NCBI RefSeq assembly: GCF_003269295.1
Contig: NZ_QLTT01000005.1
Coordinates: 1 to 64,000, forward strand
Direction: 5' to 3'
Length of the DNA: 64,000 bases
Source: Lentzea atacamensis
GTDB taxonomy: Bacteria > Actinomycetota > Actinomycetes > Mycobacteriales > Pseudonocardiaceae
The notes under the pieces are model-generated. The model made no database searches. It saw nothing but the letters and a program-made list of their open reading frames with translations, and had not been told where the DNA came from. Every line of letters begins with the position of its first letter. Position 1 is the stretch's first letter. The position numbers and the translations under genes are program-made. This document shows, piece after piece, positions 46,406 through 56,304 of this stretch.

Positions 46406-47319
46406 CAGTCCACCAACGTCCTGCCGGTGAGCCGCAGGAACACGTCCTCCAGCGAACTGCGCCGCACCAGGCTCTGAATGGGCTGCACCCCGTGCTCGTG
46501 CACCTTGGCGAGCGTGTGCTCACCGTCCTGCGTGTAGAGCAACAGCCGATCCGGCAGCACCTCGACCCGCTCGGCGAACCTCTCCAGATCCGGCTTCTCC
46601 GCCCCGGGCTGGAACCGCAGCTCCAACACTTCCTTCGTGGAGTACCGGTTGATGAGCTCGCTGGGCGCCCCTTCCGCCGCGATCCGCCCACCGTCCATCA
46701 CCACGAGCCGGTCGCAGAGCTGCTCGGCCTCGTCCATGTAGTGCGTGGTGATGATGAGCGTGACGCCGTCCTGCTTGAGCCGGAACAGCCTGTCCCACAA
46801 CAGATGCCGGGCCTGCGGGTCCAACCCGGTGGTCGGCTCGTCGAGCAACAGCAACTCCGGATCGTTGACCAGCGACCGCGCAATGGTCAGCCGCCGCTTC
46901 ATCCCACCGCTGAGCGGCTCGACCTCCTGGTCCGCCCGGTCCGCGAGCTGAGCGAACTCCAGCAGCTCCACAGCCTTCTCGCGACACTTCTGCCGCGACA
47001 TCCCGAAGTACCTTCCATAAACCTGGAGGTTCTGCCGGACCGTCAGCTCCAGATCCAAGTTGTCGAGCTGCGGCACAACCCCGATCCGCGCCCGGATCCG
47101 GGGCCCGTCCCGGTCCGGATCCATTCCAAGCACCTTCAGATCCCCACCCGTGCGCCCGGACACGCACGAGATCATCCGCATGGTCGACGACTTCCCAGCC
47201 CCGTTGGGTCCCAAGAACCCGAAGGCCTCCCCCTTGCGCACCTCGACGTCGATGCCACGCACGGCTTCAAACGTCCCGAAGTGCTTGGTCAGCGCCTTGG
47301 CCTCAACGAGGTTCTCCAC
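46405..47319 (-). CDS. ABC exporter ATP-binding protein (DrrA-like)
   Basis: A 304-aa ATPase. Walker A GPNGAGKS (37-44), Q-loop VVPQLDNL, signature LSGGM (136-140), Walker B LLLLDEP (156-162), and H-loop ITTHYMDEAE. The C-terminal ~80 residues match the DrrA-type extension. The start at GTG 47319 (MENLVEAKALTKHFG) lacks a clear SD; a TTG start at 47361 is possible. It is divergent from the GNAT gene. Confidence 0.93.
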   Translation of the reverse strand: MENLVEAKALTKHFGTFEAVRGIDVEVRKGEAFGFLGPNGAGKSSTMRMISCVSGRTGGDLKVLGMDPDRDGPRIRARIGVVPQLDNLDLELTVRQNLQVYGRYFGMSRQKCREKAVELLEFAQLADRADQEVEPLSGGMKRRLTIARSLVNDPELLLLDEPTTGLDPQARHLLWDRLFRLKQDGVTLIITTHYMDEAEQLCDRLVVMDGGRIAAEGAPSELINRYSTKEVLELRFQPGAEKPDLERFAERVEVLPDRLLLYTQDGEHTLAKVHEHGVQPIQSLVRRSSLEDVFLRLTGRTLVD

Positions 47320-47374
47320 CCCACCGACGTTAACGAACAGGTCTGACAATTTTCGACGCAATTACGATCGCCCC

Positions 47375-47962
47375 ATGCCCGAGATCGAACTGCGGTGGCT
47401 GACCGAGGCCGACGACCAGCGCCGAGCCGAGATCCACACAGTGGTGCACGACGTAGTGGCAGCCGGCGGCGCAGTCGGCTACCACGAGCCACCAACCCTC
47501 GACCGCATCTCGCAGTGGCTGGACGACATCCTGAAGCAGGTCCGCGACGGCAACGCAGCCTTCGCCACCGCCGTGGTGGACGGCGTCGTCCAAGCAGTGG
47601 GCCTGTGGCGGCGCGGCTCCACCGCCGTGTTCCAGCACCGAGCCGAGATCCAACAGATCATGGCCCACCCAGCGGCACGCGGGCTCGGCCTGGGCAAGCG
47701 GGTCGTGCAGGGCCTGGTGGAGCACGCACGCGAGAACGGCATCGAAATCGTCATGCTCGGCACGCGCGGCAACAACCACGGGGCGATCGAGCTGTACGAG
47801 AGCCTCGGATTCCGCGAGTGCGGCCGGATGCCGAACGCGATCGCTGTGGGCAACGAGCGCTGGGACGACGTGTGGATGTACCTGCCGCTCGGCTACCCGG
47901 CGGGCACAGTCCTCAAGGGAGCCAAGGCAGGCGGCCTGGGCTCAAGCCCACGAAGGAGCTGA
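47375..47962 (+). CDS. GNAT-family N-acetyltransferase
   Basis: A 195-aa acetyltransferase. It has an acetyl-CoA loop, QIMAHPAARGLGLGKRVVQGL, and a closing NNHGAIELYESLGFRECGR. The substrate (amine, antibiotic or protein) is not known. It shares a 55-bp divergent region with the ABC exporter, which hints at a joint resistance role. Confidence 0.9.
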   Translation: MPEIELRWLTEADDQRRAEIHTVVHDVVAAGGAVGYHEPPTLDRISQWLDDILKQVRDGNAAFATAVVDGVVQAVGLWRRGSTAVFQHRAEIQQIMAHPAARGLGLGKRVVQGLVEHARENGIEIVMLGTRGNNHGAIELYESLGFRECGRMPNAIAVGNERWDDVWMYLPLGYPAGTVLKGAKAGGLGSSPRRS

Positions 47963-48288
47963 CCCCCGCACACACACAAACCTCTCGCGATGGCGAAGCC
48001 GAGCTGCCTTCAGCAACGCGGGCCGCCGTGGGGTGGGTCCCGTCACGAGTCGTGCCCCACGCAAACCCAACCGCAAGCCGCCCAACGCAACAGGCGTGCC
48101 ATCTACCTGCGCGTGGCGCTGGCGGGTCTTTGATCAGATTGGCGGGGTTTGGGGCAGAGCCCCAGGAAAACCCACGCAAAACAGGAACCCGCCAACGAAA
48201 CAGGGGGACGACCTACGGACAGAGCGCGCGCTCGCACGCTCCCCGCAAGCGTCCCCCTGAATCAGGAACCCCTACAAATCCCTACACC
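47963..48288. other. 326-bp intergenic region, no gene found
   Basis: Open frames here are short and of odd composition. GGGGTTTGGGGCAGAGCCCC (48148-48167) is a GC-rich self-complementary element of the type scattered through actinobacterial genomes. The hairpin at 48201-48259 is listed separately. No tRNA-like or coding signal is seen. Confidence 0.6.
48201..48259 (-). terminator. Long hairpin downstream of ndk
   Basis: CAGGGGGACG (48201-48210) pairs with CGTCCCCCTG (48250-48259). The loop contains the palindrome GAGCGCGCGCTC (48222-48233). Its position 30 nt past ndk suggests termination, though there is no T-run. Confidence 0.45.
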
Positions 48289-48699
48289 TCAGAGGTTGGG
48301 GAACCAGATCTTGATCTCACGCTCAGCCGACTCAGCCGAGTCCGACCCGTGCACGAGGTTGTACTGAACCTCCAGCCCGAAGTCCCCACGGATCGTCCCA
48401 GGCGTCGCCTTCTCCACCGGGTCGGTCCCACCAGCCAGCTGACGGAACGCCGGGATCGCCCGAACACCCTCCACGACCAGCGCGACCAGCGGCCCACCGG
48501 TGATGAAGTCGACCAGGTCGTTGTAGAACGGCTTGCCGTCGTGCTCCGCGTAGTGCTGCTCGGCGGTGGCGCGGTCAGCCGTCCGCAGCTCCAGCGCGGC
48601 GAGCTTGAGGCCCTTGCGCTCGATGCGGGCGATCACCTCGCCAACGAGACCACGCTCGACGCCATCGGGCTTGACCAGAACCAGGGTGCGCTCGGACAC
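48289..48699 (-). CDS. ndk: Nucleoside diphosphate kinase
   Basis: A 136-aa enzyme balancing NTP pools. It starts at a GTG ([20 protein letters not shown]) with GAGGAG upstream. Active-site His117 lies in NLVHGSDS. Length is exactly that of the family. As in mycobacteria it follows the rne region, here with extra genes between. Confidence 0.97.
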   Translation of the reverse strand: MSERTLVLVKPDGVERGLVGEVIARIERKGLKLAALELRTADRATAEQHYAEHDGKPFYNDLVDFITGGPLVALVVEGVRAIPAFRQLAGGTDPVEKATPGTIRGDFGLEVQYNLVHGSDSAESAEREIKIWFPNL

Positions 48700-48807
48700 G
48701 ACGGTACGACTCCTCGAAACGGAAAACAGGTACGGGATGTGCTGACAGGGTAGCGAACGCCACACCCGCCACAGTGCGCAGCGTGAGTCCTGTGGAGCGA
48801 CGGACCA

Positions 48808-50253
48808 CTAGTGCACGAGCACCGGCTGCGCGTCGTCGCGGGCTACCGAGACCTGCCGGAGCACGAAGACCGCCAGCGCCAGAGCCACCGCGACCAGCCC
48901 CGCGCTGATCCAGAACGCCAGGTGGAAGCCCGAGGTCAGCGCCTCCAGCCGGTCCACCCCAGACGCCAGCAGCCCTGAGGTGTAGGACGTCGAGGTCGTG
49001 GCGAGAACCGCCAGCCCCAACGCGCCACCAACCTGCGCGGTCGTGTTCACCAGCCCAGATGCGAGGCCGGCTTCGTCGTGCGCCGCGCCGGACATGGCCA
49101 GCGTCATCAGCGCCGGGAACGACAGGCCCAGGCCGATGCCCAGGGGCGCCACCGCGGGCAGGATGTCGGTGAAGTAGGAGCCGCCGACCGGCACCTGCGT
49201 GAACACCAGCATGCCCACCAGCATGAACGTCAGGCCGACGATCAACATGTTCCGCTCGCCGAAGCGGGTGTTCAGGCGTGCAGACAGCGACACCGAGAAC
49301 ACCGCGATCGCGCCGGCGACCGGCATGAACGCCAGGCCGATCTGCAACGGCGTGTACGAGAGCACCAGCTGCATGTACAGCGTGCCGAGGAAGAACACCC
49401 CGAACATGCCGGCGACCATGGCGATCTGCACCAGGTTCGCGCCGGTCACGTTCCTCGAGCGGAACACCCGCAGCGGCAGCAACGGCTTCGACGCGGTCCG
49501 TTGCCGCAGCACGAACCCGACCAGCAGGGCCAGCGCCACGAAACCAAGGCCCAACGTGTGGAGCGAGCCGAAGCCGTAGTGCTCAGCCTTGACGATCGTG
49601 TACACGCCGAGCATCACCGCGGCGACGATCAGCAACGCGCCCAGCACGTCGGCACCCTCGCGCAGACCCAGCCCCACGGAGTCGGGCACCAGGCGAACGG
49701 CCGCGACAGCCGCGATGATGCCGATCGGGATGTTCACGAAGAAGATCCAGTGCCACGACATGGCGTCCGTGAGCACGCCGCCGAGCAACAGGCCGATGGA
49801 CGCGCCCGCCGCCGCGACGAAGCTGAACACGCCGATGGCGCGCCGCTGCTCGGCCGGTTCCGGGAACATCGTGACGACCATGCCCAGCGTCACGGACGTG
49901 GCCAGCGCACCGCCGGCCCCCTGCACGAACCTTGCGACGATCAGCATTTCGGAGCTGAAGGACACGCCGCACAGCAGCGACGCGACCGTGAAGACGCCGA
50001 GGCCGATCAGGAACACCTTCTTGTGCCCGATCAGGTCGCCGAGGCGGCCCGCGAGCAGGAGCAGACCGCCGTAGGCGATCAGGTACGCGTTGACGACCCA
50101 GGCGAGACCCGCCTGGCCGAACTTGAGGTCTTCTTCGATCGCGGGCAGCGCGACGTTCACGATGGTCTGGTCGAGAACGATCATCAGCATGCCTGCGCAC
50201 AGCACGATCAGCGCCAACCAGCGCGAGTCTGTCTTCGGTCCCCCTGAATCCAT
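48808..50253 (-). CDS. MFS drug exporter, DHA2 (EmrB/QacA-like) family
   Basis: A 481-aa transporter with 14 predicted membrane segments. Motif A is GRLGDLIGHKKV, and the opening LDQTIVNVALPAIEEDL is the DHA2 signature. Likely a proton-driven multidrug efflux pump. It follows the MarR gene by 40 nt, with an inverted repeat in that gap, so MarR-controlled expression is likely. Confidence 0.93.
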   Translation of the reverse strand: MDSGGPKTDSRWLALIVLCAGMLMIVLDQTIVNVALPAIEEDLKFGQAGLAWVVNAYLIAYGGLLLLAGRLGDLIGHKKVFLIGLGVFTVASLLCGVSFSSEMLIVARFVQGAGGALATSVTLGMVVTMFPEPAEQRRAIGVFSFVAAAGASIGLLLGGVLTDAMSWHWIFFVNIPIGIIAAVAAVRLVPDSVGLGLREGADVLGALLIVAAVMLGVYTIVKAEHYGFGSLHTLGLGFVALALLVGFVLRQRTASKPLLPLRVFRSRNVTGANLVQIAMVAGMFGVFFLGTLYMQLVLSYTPLQIGLAFMPVAGAIAVFSVSLSARLNTRFGERNMLIVGLTFMLVGMLVFTQVPVGGSYFTDILPAVAPLGIGLGLSFPALMTLAMSGAAHDEAGLASGLVNTTAQVGGALGLAVLATTSTSYTSGLLASGVDRLEALTSGFHLAFWISAGLVAVALALAVFVLRQVSVARDDAQPVLVH

Positions 50254-50268
50254 AAGAGGAACCGTAGC

Positions 50269-50292
50269 AGATAGTTTTGTACGGGACTATCT
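50269..50292. promoter_or_regulatory. Candidate MarR operator
   Basis: AGATAGT (50269-50275) and ACTATCT (50286-50292) form a perfect 7-bp inverted repeat with a 10-bp spacer, directly upstream of the exporter start and straddling the marR stop region. Related ATAGTT/ATTATC sequences lie in the AT-rich stretch upstream of marR (50788-50814). The size fits a MarR dimer site. Confidence 0.6.
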
Positions 50293-50293
50293 A

Positions 50294-50776
50294 TTACCCA
50301 ATGGCATGACGCAGAGCACGCTTGCGGGGCGGCTTCTCGCACGGCACGACGGTGCTCAGCCGGCCTTCCATCAGCCGGGTCAGGCCGTTGACCAGGCCTT
50401 CTCGCTCGCCGTCCGGCAGCGAAGCCAGCACGCTGGTGACGACCTCCCGGTACACGTCGTCGGCCTTCGCCACGATCTCGCGGCCCAGCTCGGTCACGAC
50501 CACGACGCGCGCGCGGCGGTCGGTCGCGGACGGCCTGCGCTCGGCATAACCAGCTGACTCGAGGGCGTCGAGCGTCACGACCATGGTCGTCTTGTCGATG
50601 CTGACGATCTCGGCGATCTCGGACTGCGTGCACTCCGCGTCCAGAGCGGTGGACAACACGCAGCGGGCTCGCGGAGTCAACCCGATCTCCGCGAGCCTCG
50701 CCGTCAACTCGGTCTCCAGTGCGTGACCCGTCCGATGCAGCAGCATCATCAGGTCGGTACACCCCTTCGCGCCCAT
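50294..50776 (-). CDS. MarR-family transcriptional regulator
   Basis: A 160-aa winged-helix repressor. The HTH CTQSEIAEIVSIDKTTMVVTLDALE is followed by the wing AERRPSATDRRARVVVVTELG. It probably represses itself and the adjacent efflux gene and responds to a ligand. No SD precedes the ATG, and GATAAT lies about 17 nt upstream, so the leader is very short. Confidence 0.93.
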   Translation of the reverse strand: MGAKGCTDLMMLLHRTGHALETELTARLAEIGLTPRARCVLSTALDAECTQSEIAEIVSIDKTTMVVTLDALESAGYAERRPSATDRRARVVVVTELGREIVAKADDVYREVVTSVLASLPDGEREGLVNGLTRLMEGRLSTVVPCEKPPRKRALRHAIG

Positions 50777-50824
50777 GACACGAAGGTACCAAATTATCTA
50801 AACGTCAACTATTTGTTGGCGGAA

Positions 50825-53800
50825 CTACCTCTCCAGCACAACCACCGACCGCGCGGCACCTACCCGCTTTTCGCTGGTCAGCGGCTTCCAGTCACCATCG
50901 GGCAGCGCGACCGCCTTGTCGGTCGGGTACGGGTTGATCACCACGAGCAGCCCGCGCCGGCCAGAGTCCACGTCCGGCCCGACCGTGTCGTCGACGTGCA
51001 TGACGATCACGCCGGACTCCGCGGCCGGGAACGACACCTTCTGCTGCACCAGATCAGCCGACCCGAGAGAGAACAGCGGCGACGACTGCCGGATCCGGAG
51101 CAGCTCCAGGGTCGCGTTCAGTGAGGCCTTCATGTCCGCCGACGAGGGCTTCGGCTGTGCCAGCAGCGGTTTCGCGTACGGCCACTTCGACTCGTTGTCG
51201 GCCTTGGGCGGCATCCCGCGGCCGAAACCGTTGTCGCGCAACGACGGGTCGTACGGGTTGAACCAGTCACCCGAGTCGTAGCTGTTGCGGTCCAACGACT
51301 TCGAGCGCAGGAACTCGGTGCCGGCGTGCATGAACGGCCGCCCCTGCCCGAGCAGCGCCGGTGCCAGCGCCACCGTCTGCATCTTCACGCGATCCGCTGA
51401 GGACGTCGAAGGCTTCAGCTTGTAGGTCAACGCGTCGAACAACGTCTCGTTGTCGTGCGCGTCGACGTACGTGACCGCCTCCAGCGGCTGCCCGGTGTAC
51501 CCGGCCGCGGCGCCGTTGTACTTCACGTCCCGCCCGGAGACCACCGGCCCGGCGGTCGACTGGAACCGGTACGACGCCATGTTGCCCGCCATGCCGAGCT
51601 TCACCAGGTCGCTGTAGTTCTCCAGCCGCGCGGCCACGTCACCGTTGGCGGGCGAGGAGTTCACGTCACCGGCCAGACCCGAACCGATGCCCTGCACGCG
51701 CGGATCGTCGTCGAACGGCCCACCGCCGCGCACCGCGTCACGGAGCCGGTCGCTGAACGTGCCGATGCCGGTGTTCGCCATGTTCGCCTGCGTCGCCTGC
51801 TCGAAACGGGCGTTGCCGGCGACCTCACCGAAGTCCCAGCCCTCGCCGTAGACACCGATCTTGCGTCCGTCCACGCCGTCCCGTTCGACGGTCAGCGCGT
51901 CGAGAGCGGCGCGCACCGCGAGGATGTTCGCCTTCGGGTGGTGGCCCATCAGGTCGAACCGGAACCCGTCGACCTTGTACGTGCGAGCCCACCGCACCAC
52001 GGAGTCCACGACGAGCTTGCCCATCATCGCGTTCTCGGTCGCGGTGTTCGCGCAGCACGTGGAGTTCGCGACCGAGCCGTCGAGGTTGAGCCGCTGGTAG
52101 TAGCCGGGCACGACCTTGTCGAGCACGGACGTCGGTGCGTCGCCGAACGCCGCCGTGTGGTTGTAGACGACGTCCACCACCACGCGGTTGCCGTTGTCGT
52201 GCAACGACTTCACCATCTCGCGGTACTGCTTCGACCGTGCCCAGCCGTTCTGCGCGTCCGCCGTGGCGTACGAGCCCTCCGGCACGTCGTAGTGGAACGG
52301 GTCGTAGCCCCAGTTGAAGCCGTCCTTGCCCGCCACCGCGCCGACACAGGCCTGCTGCTGGTCGGAGTCCGCGGGCAGCGACGGCAGGTCGCAGGCGGGC
52401 GTGGCCTGCTCCGAGCGCTTCTCGGGGATCGTCGCGATGTCGAACGTCGGCAGCAGGTGCACGGTGTCCATGCCGGCGGCAGCCAGCGTCTTGAGGTGCT
52501 TCATGCCCACGGAGTCGCGGTGCGTGAACGCCTTGTAGGTACCGCGATCCGCCGCCGGGACGGACTGGTCGTTGATCGAGAAGTCCCGCACGTGCAGTTC
52601 GGTGATCGCGCCGCCGATGCCGCGAGCGACGTCCTTCGACCACCCGCCTGGCATGGTCCTGGCGTCCTTGAGGTCGGCGAACTGCGAGTGCGTCGAGTTC
52701 ACCGACAGCGCGACGGAGTACGGGTCGGTGACCACGACCGTGCGCTGCCAGTTGGTGACCTCGAACTGGTAGTACTTGTTCTTCCAGTTGCCCGAGCCGG
52801 ACCACGATCCCGAGGCGTCGTCGCGCTTGAGCTGCACGACCTTCTCGGGCTCACCCGCGGGCTCGTCGAACAGCCGCAGCTTCACGTTCCTGGCCGTCGG
52901 CGCCCACAACCGGATCGACGCGCGGTCGTGGCCGAACGTCGGCCCGTAGGTCAGCTTCGTCGCCGCGGCGGCGAAACGGTCGTCGAGCACGCCCGCGATC
53001 TGCACGCTCGTGCGGTGCCGGATCGCGCCGCCCGCGTCGACGTGGACAGCGGAGAGCTTGTCCCGCAACGCCTCGTCGGCGAACCCGCGCACCGCGAACA
53101 CCGGCTTGCCCTTCAAATGCGGGAACTGCGCCGGAACCTCTTCGGTCGTGGGAGACAGTCGCAGCACACGGTCGCCGTACTCGATCCGGTAGCCGTCGGA
53201 CTGGACGACCGGCACGTCCCAGACGACCTTGTCCTTCGCGATCCAGATCGCCTTCGCCTTGGTCAGGTCGTCATCGGCGGCGGGACCCGCGTTCGGAGGC
53301 AGCAGATAGGTCTCGTCGCCCTGCAACTGCCACACCTCGTTCCCCTTCTGACCCAGGTCGAGGAACTGGTCGGGCCCGGGATCCTTGGTGTCACCGCGGT
53401 GGATGATGTAGCTCAGTCCCGCCGCACCCGGCGCGAGCGGCACCGACCAGTAGACGCCGAACTGGTCGCGCCCGTCCGGCACCCGTGACTGGTTCCAGCC
53501 AGGTGACGGCTCCAGCGAACCCGTCCAGTGGTACATCGTCCAGTCCGTGTAGTCGCCGTCGGCGCGGTGGTAGTGGATCACCGCCCGGTTGTCGGCGGCG
53601 GCCTTCGTGGCGTGCACCTTGCCGTTCGCGACCCACGCGTGGCCGCTGGTGAACTTGCCGGACGCCTCGACGGTCGTCCCGCGCACCACCGAGAAGTCGG
53701 TGGTCGGCGGCAGCTCGGCGATGCCGCCGCTGAACGGCACGTCCGCCCGTCCCGCCACGCGCACCACGGCTCCGGTGGCGTCGCCGACGTAGTGCACGAC

Positions 53801-56224
53801 CGCCTTGCCGGTGGCCGCCTGCTCGGACGGGTGCACCGGGGTCTGTCCCTGCTTCAGCCACACCTCGGGCGTGACGCTCGGGTCGGCGAACCGGTCGACC
53901 GAGGTGTCCTTCTCGTCGCCCTTGTGCGCGATGATGCCGACGGACTTGGCGCCCGGCTTCAGCTTGACCCAGGCGAAGCGCCCGTAGGCGTCCTCTCCCG
54001 CGAACGGCAGCGGTGCGTTCCACTCGGTCGGCGTCTCGACGTCACCCCAGACGTGCAGGCCCCAGCCGTCGTAGTTGTCCCGCTGGTAGTGCACGACCAG
54101 CCAGTCCGGGCTCTTCGTACCCGGATCCTGCACCGGCGGAGCAGGCACCAGCGACACGAACGCGCCGTCCGCACCGATCTCGCCGGACTTCGCGACAACG
54201 CGCAGCTCGACGCGCTTGCCGGCGGCCGCGCCCGGAAGTGCTGACAGGTCAGCGAAAACCCGGTACGGGGCGGCGTCGTCGGTGCCGAGCACGGTCCAGT
54301 CGGACGTGCCCTCGACCCGCGCGGCGAACGTGGCGGCCGCGTTGGACGCGCTGATGCCGTCCGCACGGAGCTCGACCCGCTTGTCCAGCACGGTTCCTGC
54401 CGCCGGAGCGACCAGAACCGGCGACGGCTTGGTCTTGGCCACGTCGCTGGTTCCCTTGAGCACCAACGACGACAGCGCGGGCACGGTCACCGTGACGCGG
54501 CCGTTCTGCACCTGCGCGTTCTCGAAGGCGGTGGAGCTGACGGGGATGGTGACCGTGGCGGGCTGGGTTCCGGCGTTGGCGACGACGAGGTGCTCGCGGC
54601 CGAGGATGCGGCTGAACGCGAACACGTCGGCGTCGGCGTAACGCAGCACCTGGTTGCCGTCGCGCCACACCGGGTCCTGGTCGACCTGTGCCGCCAGCGC
54701 CTTGAGCTGCTGGTAGAGCGGGTGCGAGGTGTTGTAGTTGTCCTGCGCGCCGGTGCGGTCGGAACCGACCAGCTTCTCCGCCATGTACTCCGGCGTCTTG
54801 GAGGCGAACATGTCCTGGCGCGCCAGCTTGTCGCCACCGGTGCCCGCGAAGCCCTGCTCGTCGCCGTAGTAGACGACCGGGTTGCCGCGCCACAGGTACA
54901 TCAGCGTGTTGCCGAGCTTGAGCCGCTCCAGCAGTTCGGCGTCGGAGATGCCGGGCCGGTCGTTGCGGATCATCCACGCGATGCGGCCCATGTCGTGGTT
55001 GCCGAGGAACGTCGGCAGCGACGAGGCGTTGGAGTCGGCGTCGGTGTAGCGGTCGTCGTCGAGCAGCACCTCGCCGAGCCGCTGGGAGCCCTTGCCGGAC
55101 AGGAAGCTCACCGCGCTGCTCTGGAACGGGAAGTCCAGCGTGGCCTGCATCTTGCCGGTGGTCGTGTACTTCGACGTGTTCTCCGGGGAGGAGTCGAAGA
55201 CCTCGCCGAACACGAAGAAGTCCTTCTTGCCCTTGCGGTTCGCGTACTGCTTGACGTGCGGCGCGAGCGCCTGCCAGAACTCGAGGTTGACGTGCTTGAC
55301 CGTGTCGACGCGGTAGCCGTCGATGTCGAGCGTGTCGATCCAGCTGGTGAAGATGTCCTTCATGCCGTTGACCACGCGCGGGTGCTCGGTCATGAGGTCG
55401 TCGAGGCCGGAGAAGTCGCCCTGCTCGCTCGACTCGCCGGAGAACGTCGAGTCGCCGCGGTTGTGGTAGAGCGTGGAGTCGTTGAGCCAGAACGGGATCT
55501 TCGCCGGCCCGTCCTTCACCGGCGTGTACGGGAAGGACTTCTTCGCGTCGAGCTTCGGGAAGTCCTTGCGGCCCGCGTACTCGGCGATGTCGAACGGCTT
55601 GCCGGAAGCGTCCAGGTACGGCTGCGCGCCGGTCGAGACGTACGCGGTCCTGCCCTCGGCGTACTTGATCACGTCGGCGGTGTGGTTCGCGACGATGTCG
55701 AAGAACACCTTGATGCCACGCCGGTGCGCGTCGCGGATCAGCTCGCGCATCTCCTGCGTGGTGCCGAAGTGCGGGTCCAGCTTGGTGAAGTCGACGGTCC
55801 AGTACCCGTGGTAGGCGGCGCTGTCGCCCTGCACCCAGCGGTTGAGGAACATCGGCGTCATCCAGATCGCCGTGATGCCCATGCCGTCGAGGTAGTCGAG
55901 CTTCCGGTGCAGGCCCTTGAGGTCGCCACCGTGGTAGAAGCCCTTGTCGGCGGGGTTGAACCCGTGCTCGGCGCTCGTGGACCTGCCGCGGTCGTTGCGC
56001 GGGTCACCGTTCGCGAACCGGTCCGGCATCACGAAGTAGAAGCGCTCACCCCGCAGATCGTCGCGCTTCGGTGGCAACGCGAGTCTCGTGTCCCCGTCGC
56101 GCACACCGGGCGCGACGTCCACCACCTCCCCCACGGCCAGGCGTTGCTTCGGTTGAGCAACGGCCTGGACCGGTGTGAGAGGTAGCAGAACCAATGCAGC
56201 GAGCGCGGCGACGACCCGGCGCAT
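50825..56224 (-). CDS. pulA: Secreted bifunctional alpha-amylase/pullulanase
   Basis: A 1799-aa exported starch-degrading enzyme with two GH13 domains. The start ATG has AAGGAGG 5 nt upstream; signal peptide about 1-23. The N-terminal amylase domain (about 55-590) carries DIVANH (176-181), YRVDTVKH with Asp307, FVFGEVFD with Glu341 and FLGNHD with Asp411. The middle holds PUD/CBM-like modules (VVHYQRDNYDGWGLHVWGD, VIHYHRADGDYTDWTMYHW). The C-terminal pullulanase domain has GYDPFHYDVPEGSYA, VVVDVVYNHTAAF, FRFDLMGHH (Asp1424), YGEGWDF (Glu1461) and DAHDNE (Asp1591), then a DUF3372-like end. It should cut both alpha-1,4 and alpha-1,6 links. Operators of LacI/MalR type lie just upstream. Confidence 0.93.
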   Translation of the reverse strand: MRRVVAALAALVLLPLTPVQAVAQPKQRLAVGEVVDVAPGVRDGDTRLALPPKRDDLRGERFYFVMPDRFANGDPRNDRGRSTSAEHGFNPADKGFYHGGDLKGLHRKLDYLDGMGITAIWMTPMFLNRWVQGDSAAYHGYWTVDFTKLDPHFGTTQEMRELIRDAHRRGIKVFFDIVANHTADVIKYAEGRTAYVSTGAQPYLDASGKPFDIAEYAGRKDFPKLDAKKSFPYTPVKDGPAKIPFWLNDSTLYHNRGDSTFSGESSEQGDFSGLDDLMTEHPRVVNGMKDIFTSWIDTLDIDGYRVDTVKHVNLEFWQALAPHVKQYANRKGKKDFFVFGEVFDSSPENTSKYTTTGKMQATLDFPFQSSAVSFLSGKGSQRLGEVLLDDDRYTDADSNASSLPTFLGNHDMGRIAWMIRNDRPGISDAELLERLKLGNTLMYLWRGNPVVYYGDEQGFAGTGGDKLARQDMFASKTPEYMAEKLVGSDRTGAQDNYNTSHPLYQQLKALAAQVDQDPVWRDGNQVLRYADADVFAFSRILGREHLVVANAGTQPATVTIPVSSTAFENAQVQNGRVTVTVPALSSLVLKGTSDVAKTKPSPVLVAPAAGTVLDKRVELRADGISASNAAATFAARVEGTSDWTVLGTDDAAPYRVFADLSALPGAAAGKRVELRVVAKSGEIGADGAFVSLVPAPPVQDPGTKSPDWLVVHYQRDNYDGWGLHVWGDVETPTEWNAPLPFAGEDAYGRFAWVKLKPGAKSVGIIAHKGDEKDTSVDRFADPSVTPEVWLKQGQTPVHPSEQAATGKAVVHYVGDATGAVVRVAGRADVPFSGGIAELPPTTDFSVVRGTTVEASGKFTSGHAWVANGKVHATKAAADNRAVIHYHRADGDYTDWTMYHWTGSLEPSPGWNQSRVPDGRDQFGVYWSVPLAPGAAGLSYIIHRGDTKDPGPDQFLDLGQKGNEVWQLQGDETYLLPPNAGPAADDDLTKAKAIWIAKDKVVWDVPVVQSDGYRIEYGDRVLRLSPTTEEVPAQFPHLKGKPVFAVRGFADEALRDKLSAVHVDAGGAIRHRTSVQIAGVLDDRFAAAATKLTYGPTFGHDRASIRLWAPTARNVKLRLFDEPAGEPEKVVQLKRDDASGSWSGSGNWKNKYYQFEVTNWQRTVVVTDPYSVALSVNSTHSQFADLKDARTMPGGWSKDVARGIGGAITELHVRDFSINDQSVPAADRGTYKAFTHRDSVGMKHLKTLAAAGMDTVHLLPTFDIATIPEKRSEQATPACDLPSLPADSDQQQACVGAVAGKDGFNWGYDPFHYDVPEGSYATADAQNGWARSKQYREMVKSLHDNGNRVVVDVVYNHTAAFGDAPTSVLDKVVPGYYQRLNLDGSVANSTCCANTATENAMMGKLVVDSVVRWARTYKVDGFRFDLMGHHPKANILAVRAALDALTVERDGVDGRKIGVYGEGWDFGEVAGNARFEQATQANMANTGIGTFSDRLRDAVRGGGPFDDDPRVQGIGSGLAGDVNSSPANGDVAARLENYSDLVKLGMAGNMASYRFQSTAGPVVSGRDVKYNGAAAGYTGQPLEAVTYVDAHDNETLFDALTYKLKPSTSSADRVKMQTVALAPALLGQGRPFMHAGTEFLRSKSLDRNSYDSGDWFNPYDPSLRDNGFGRGMPPKADNESKWPYAKPLLAQPKPSSADMKASLNATLELLRIRQSSPLFSLGSADLVQQKVSFPAAESGVIVMHVDDTVGPDVDSGRRGLLVVINPYPTDKAVALPDGDWKPLTSEKRVGAARSVVVLER

Positions 56225-56248
56225 CGCGACCTCCTTGTCGCAACTTCT

Positions 56249-56263
56249 TGCAGAGTTTCTGCA
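56249..56263. promoter_or_regulatory. MalR/LacI-type operator before the amylase-pullulanase
   Basis: TGCAGA-GTT-TCTGCA is a perfect inverted repeat 25 nt upstream of the start codon. A neighbouring CAACTTCTTGCA (56241-56252) repeats the TTGC half-site. TTGCA-type repeats are known control elements of actinomycete amylase genes (MalR/Reg1). The regulator gene is not in this window. Confidence 0.6.
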
Positions 56264-56304
56264 CGAAACCACGACAAACGGCGAGAAACAATACGTCGGG
56301 CTCT

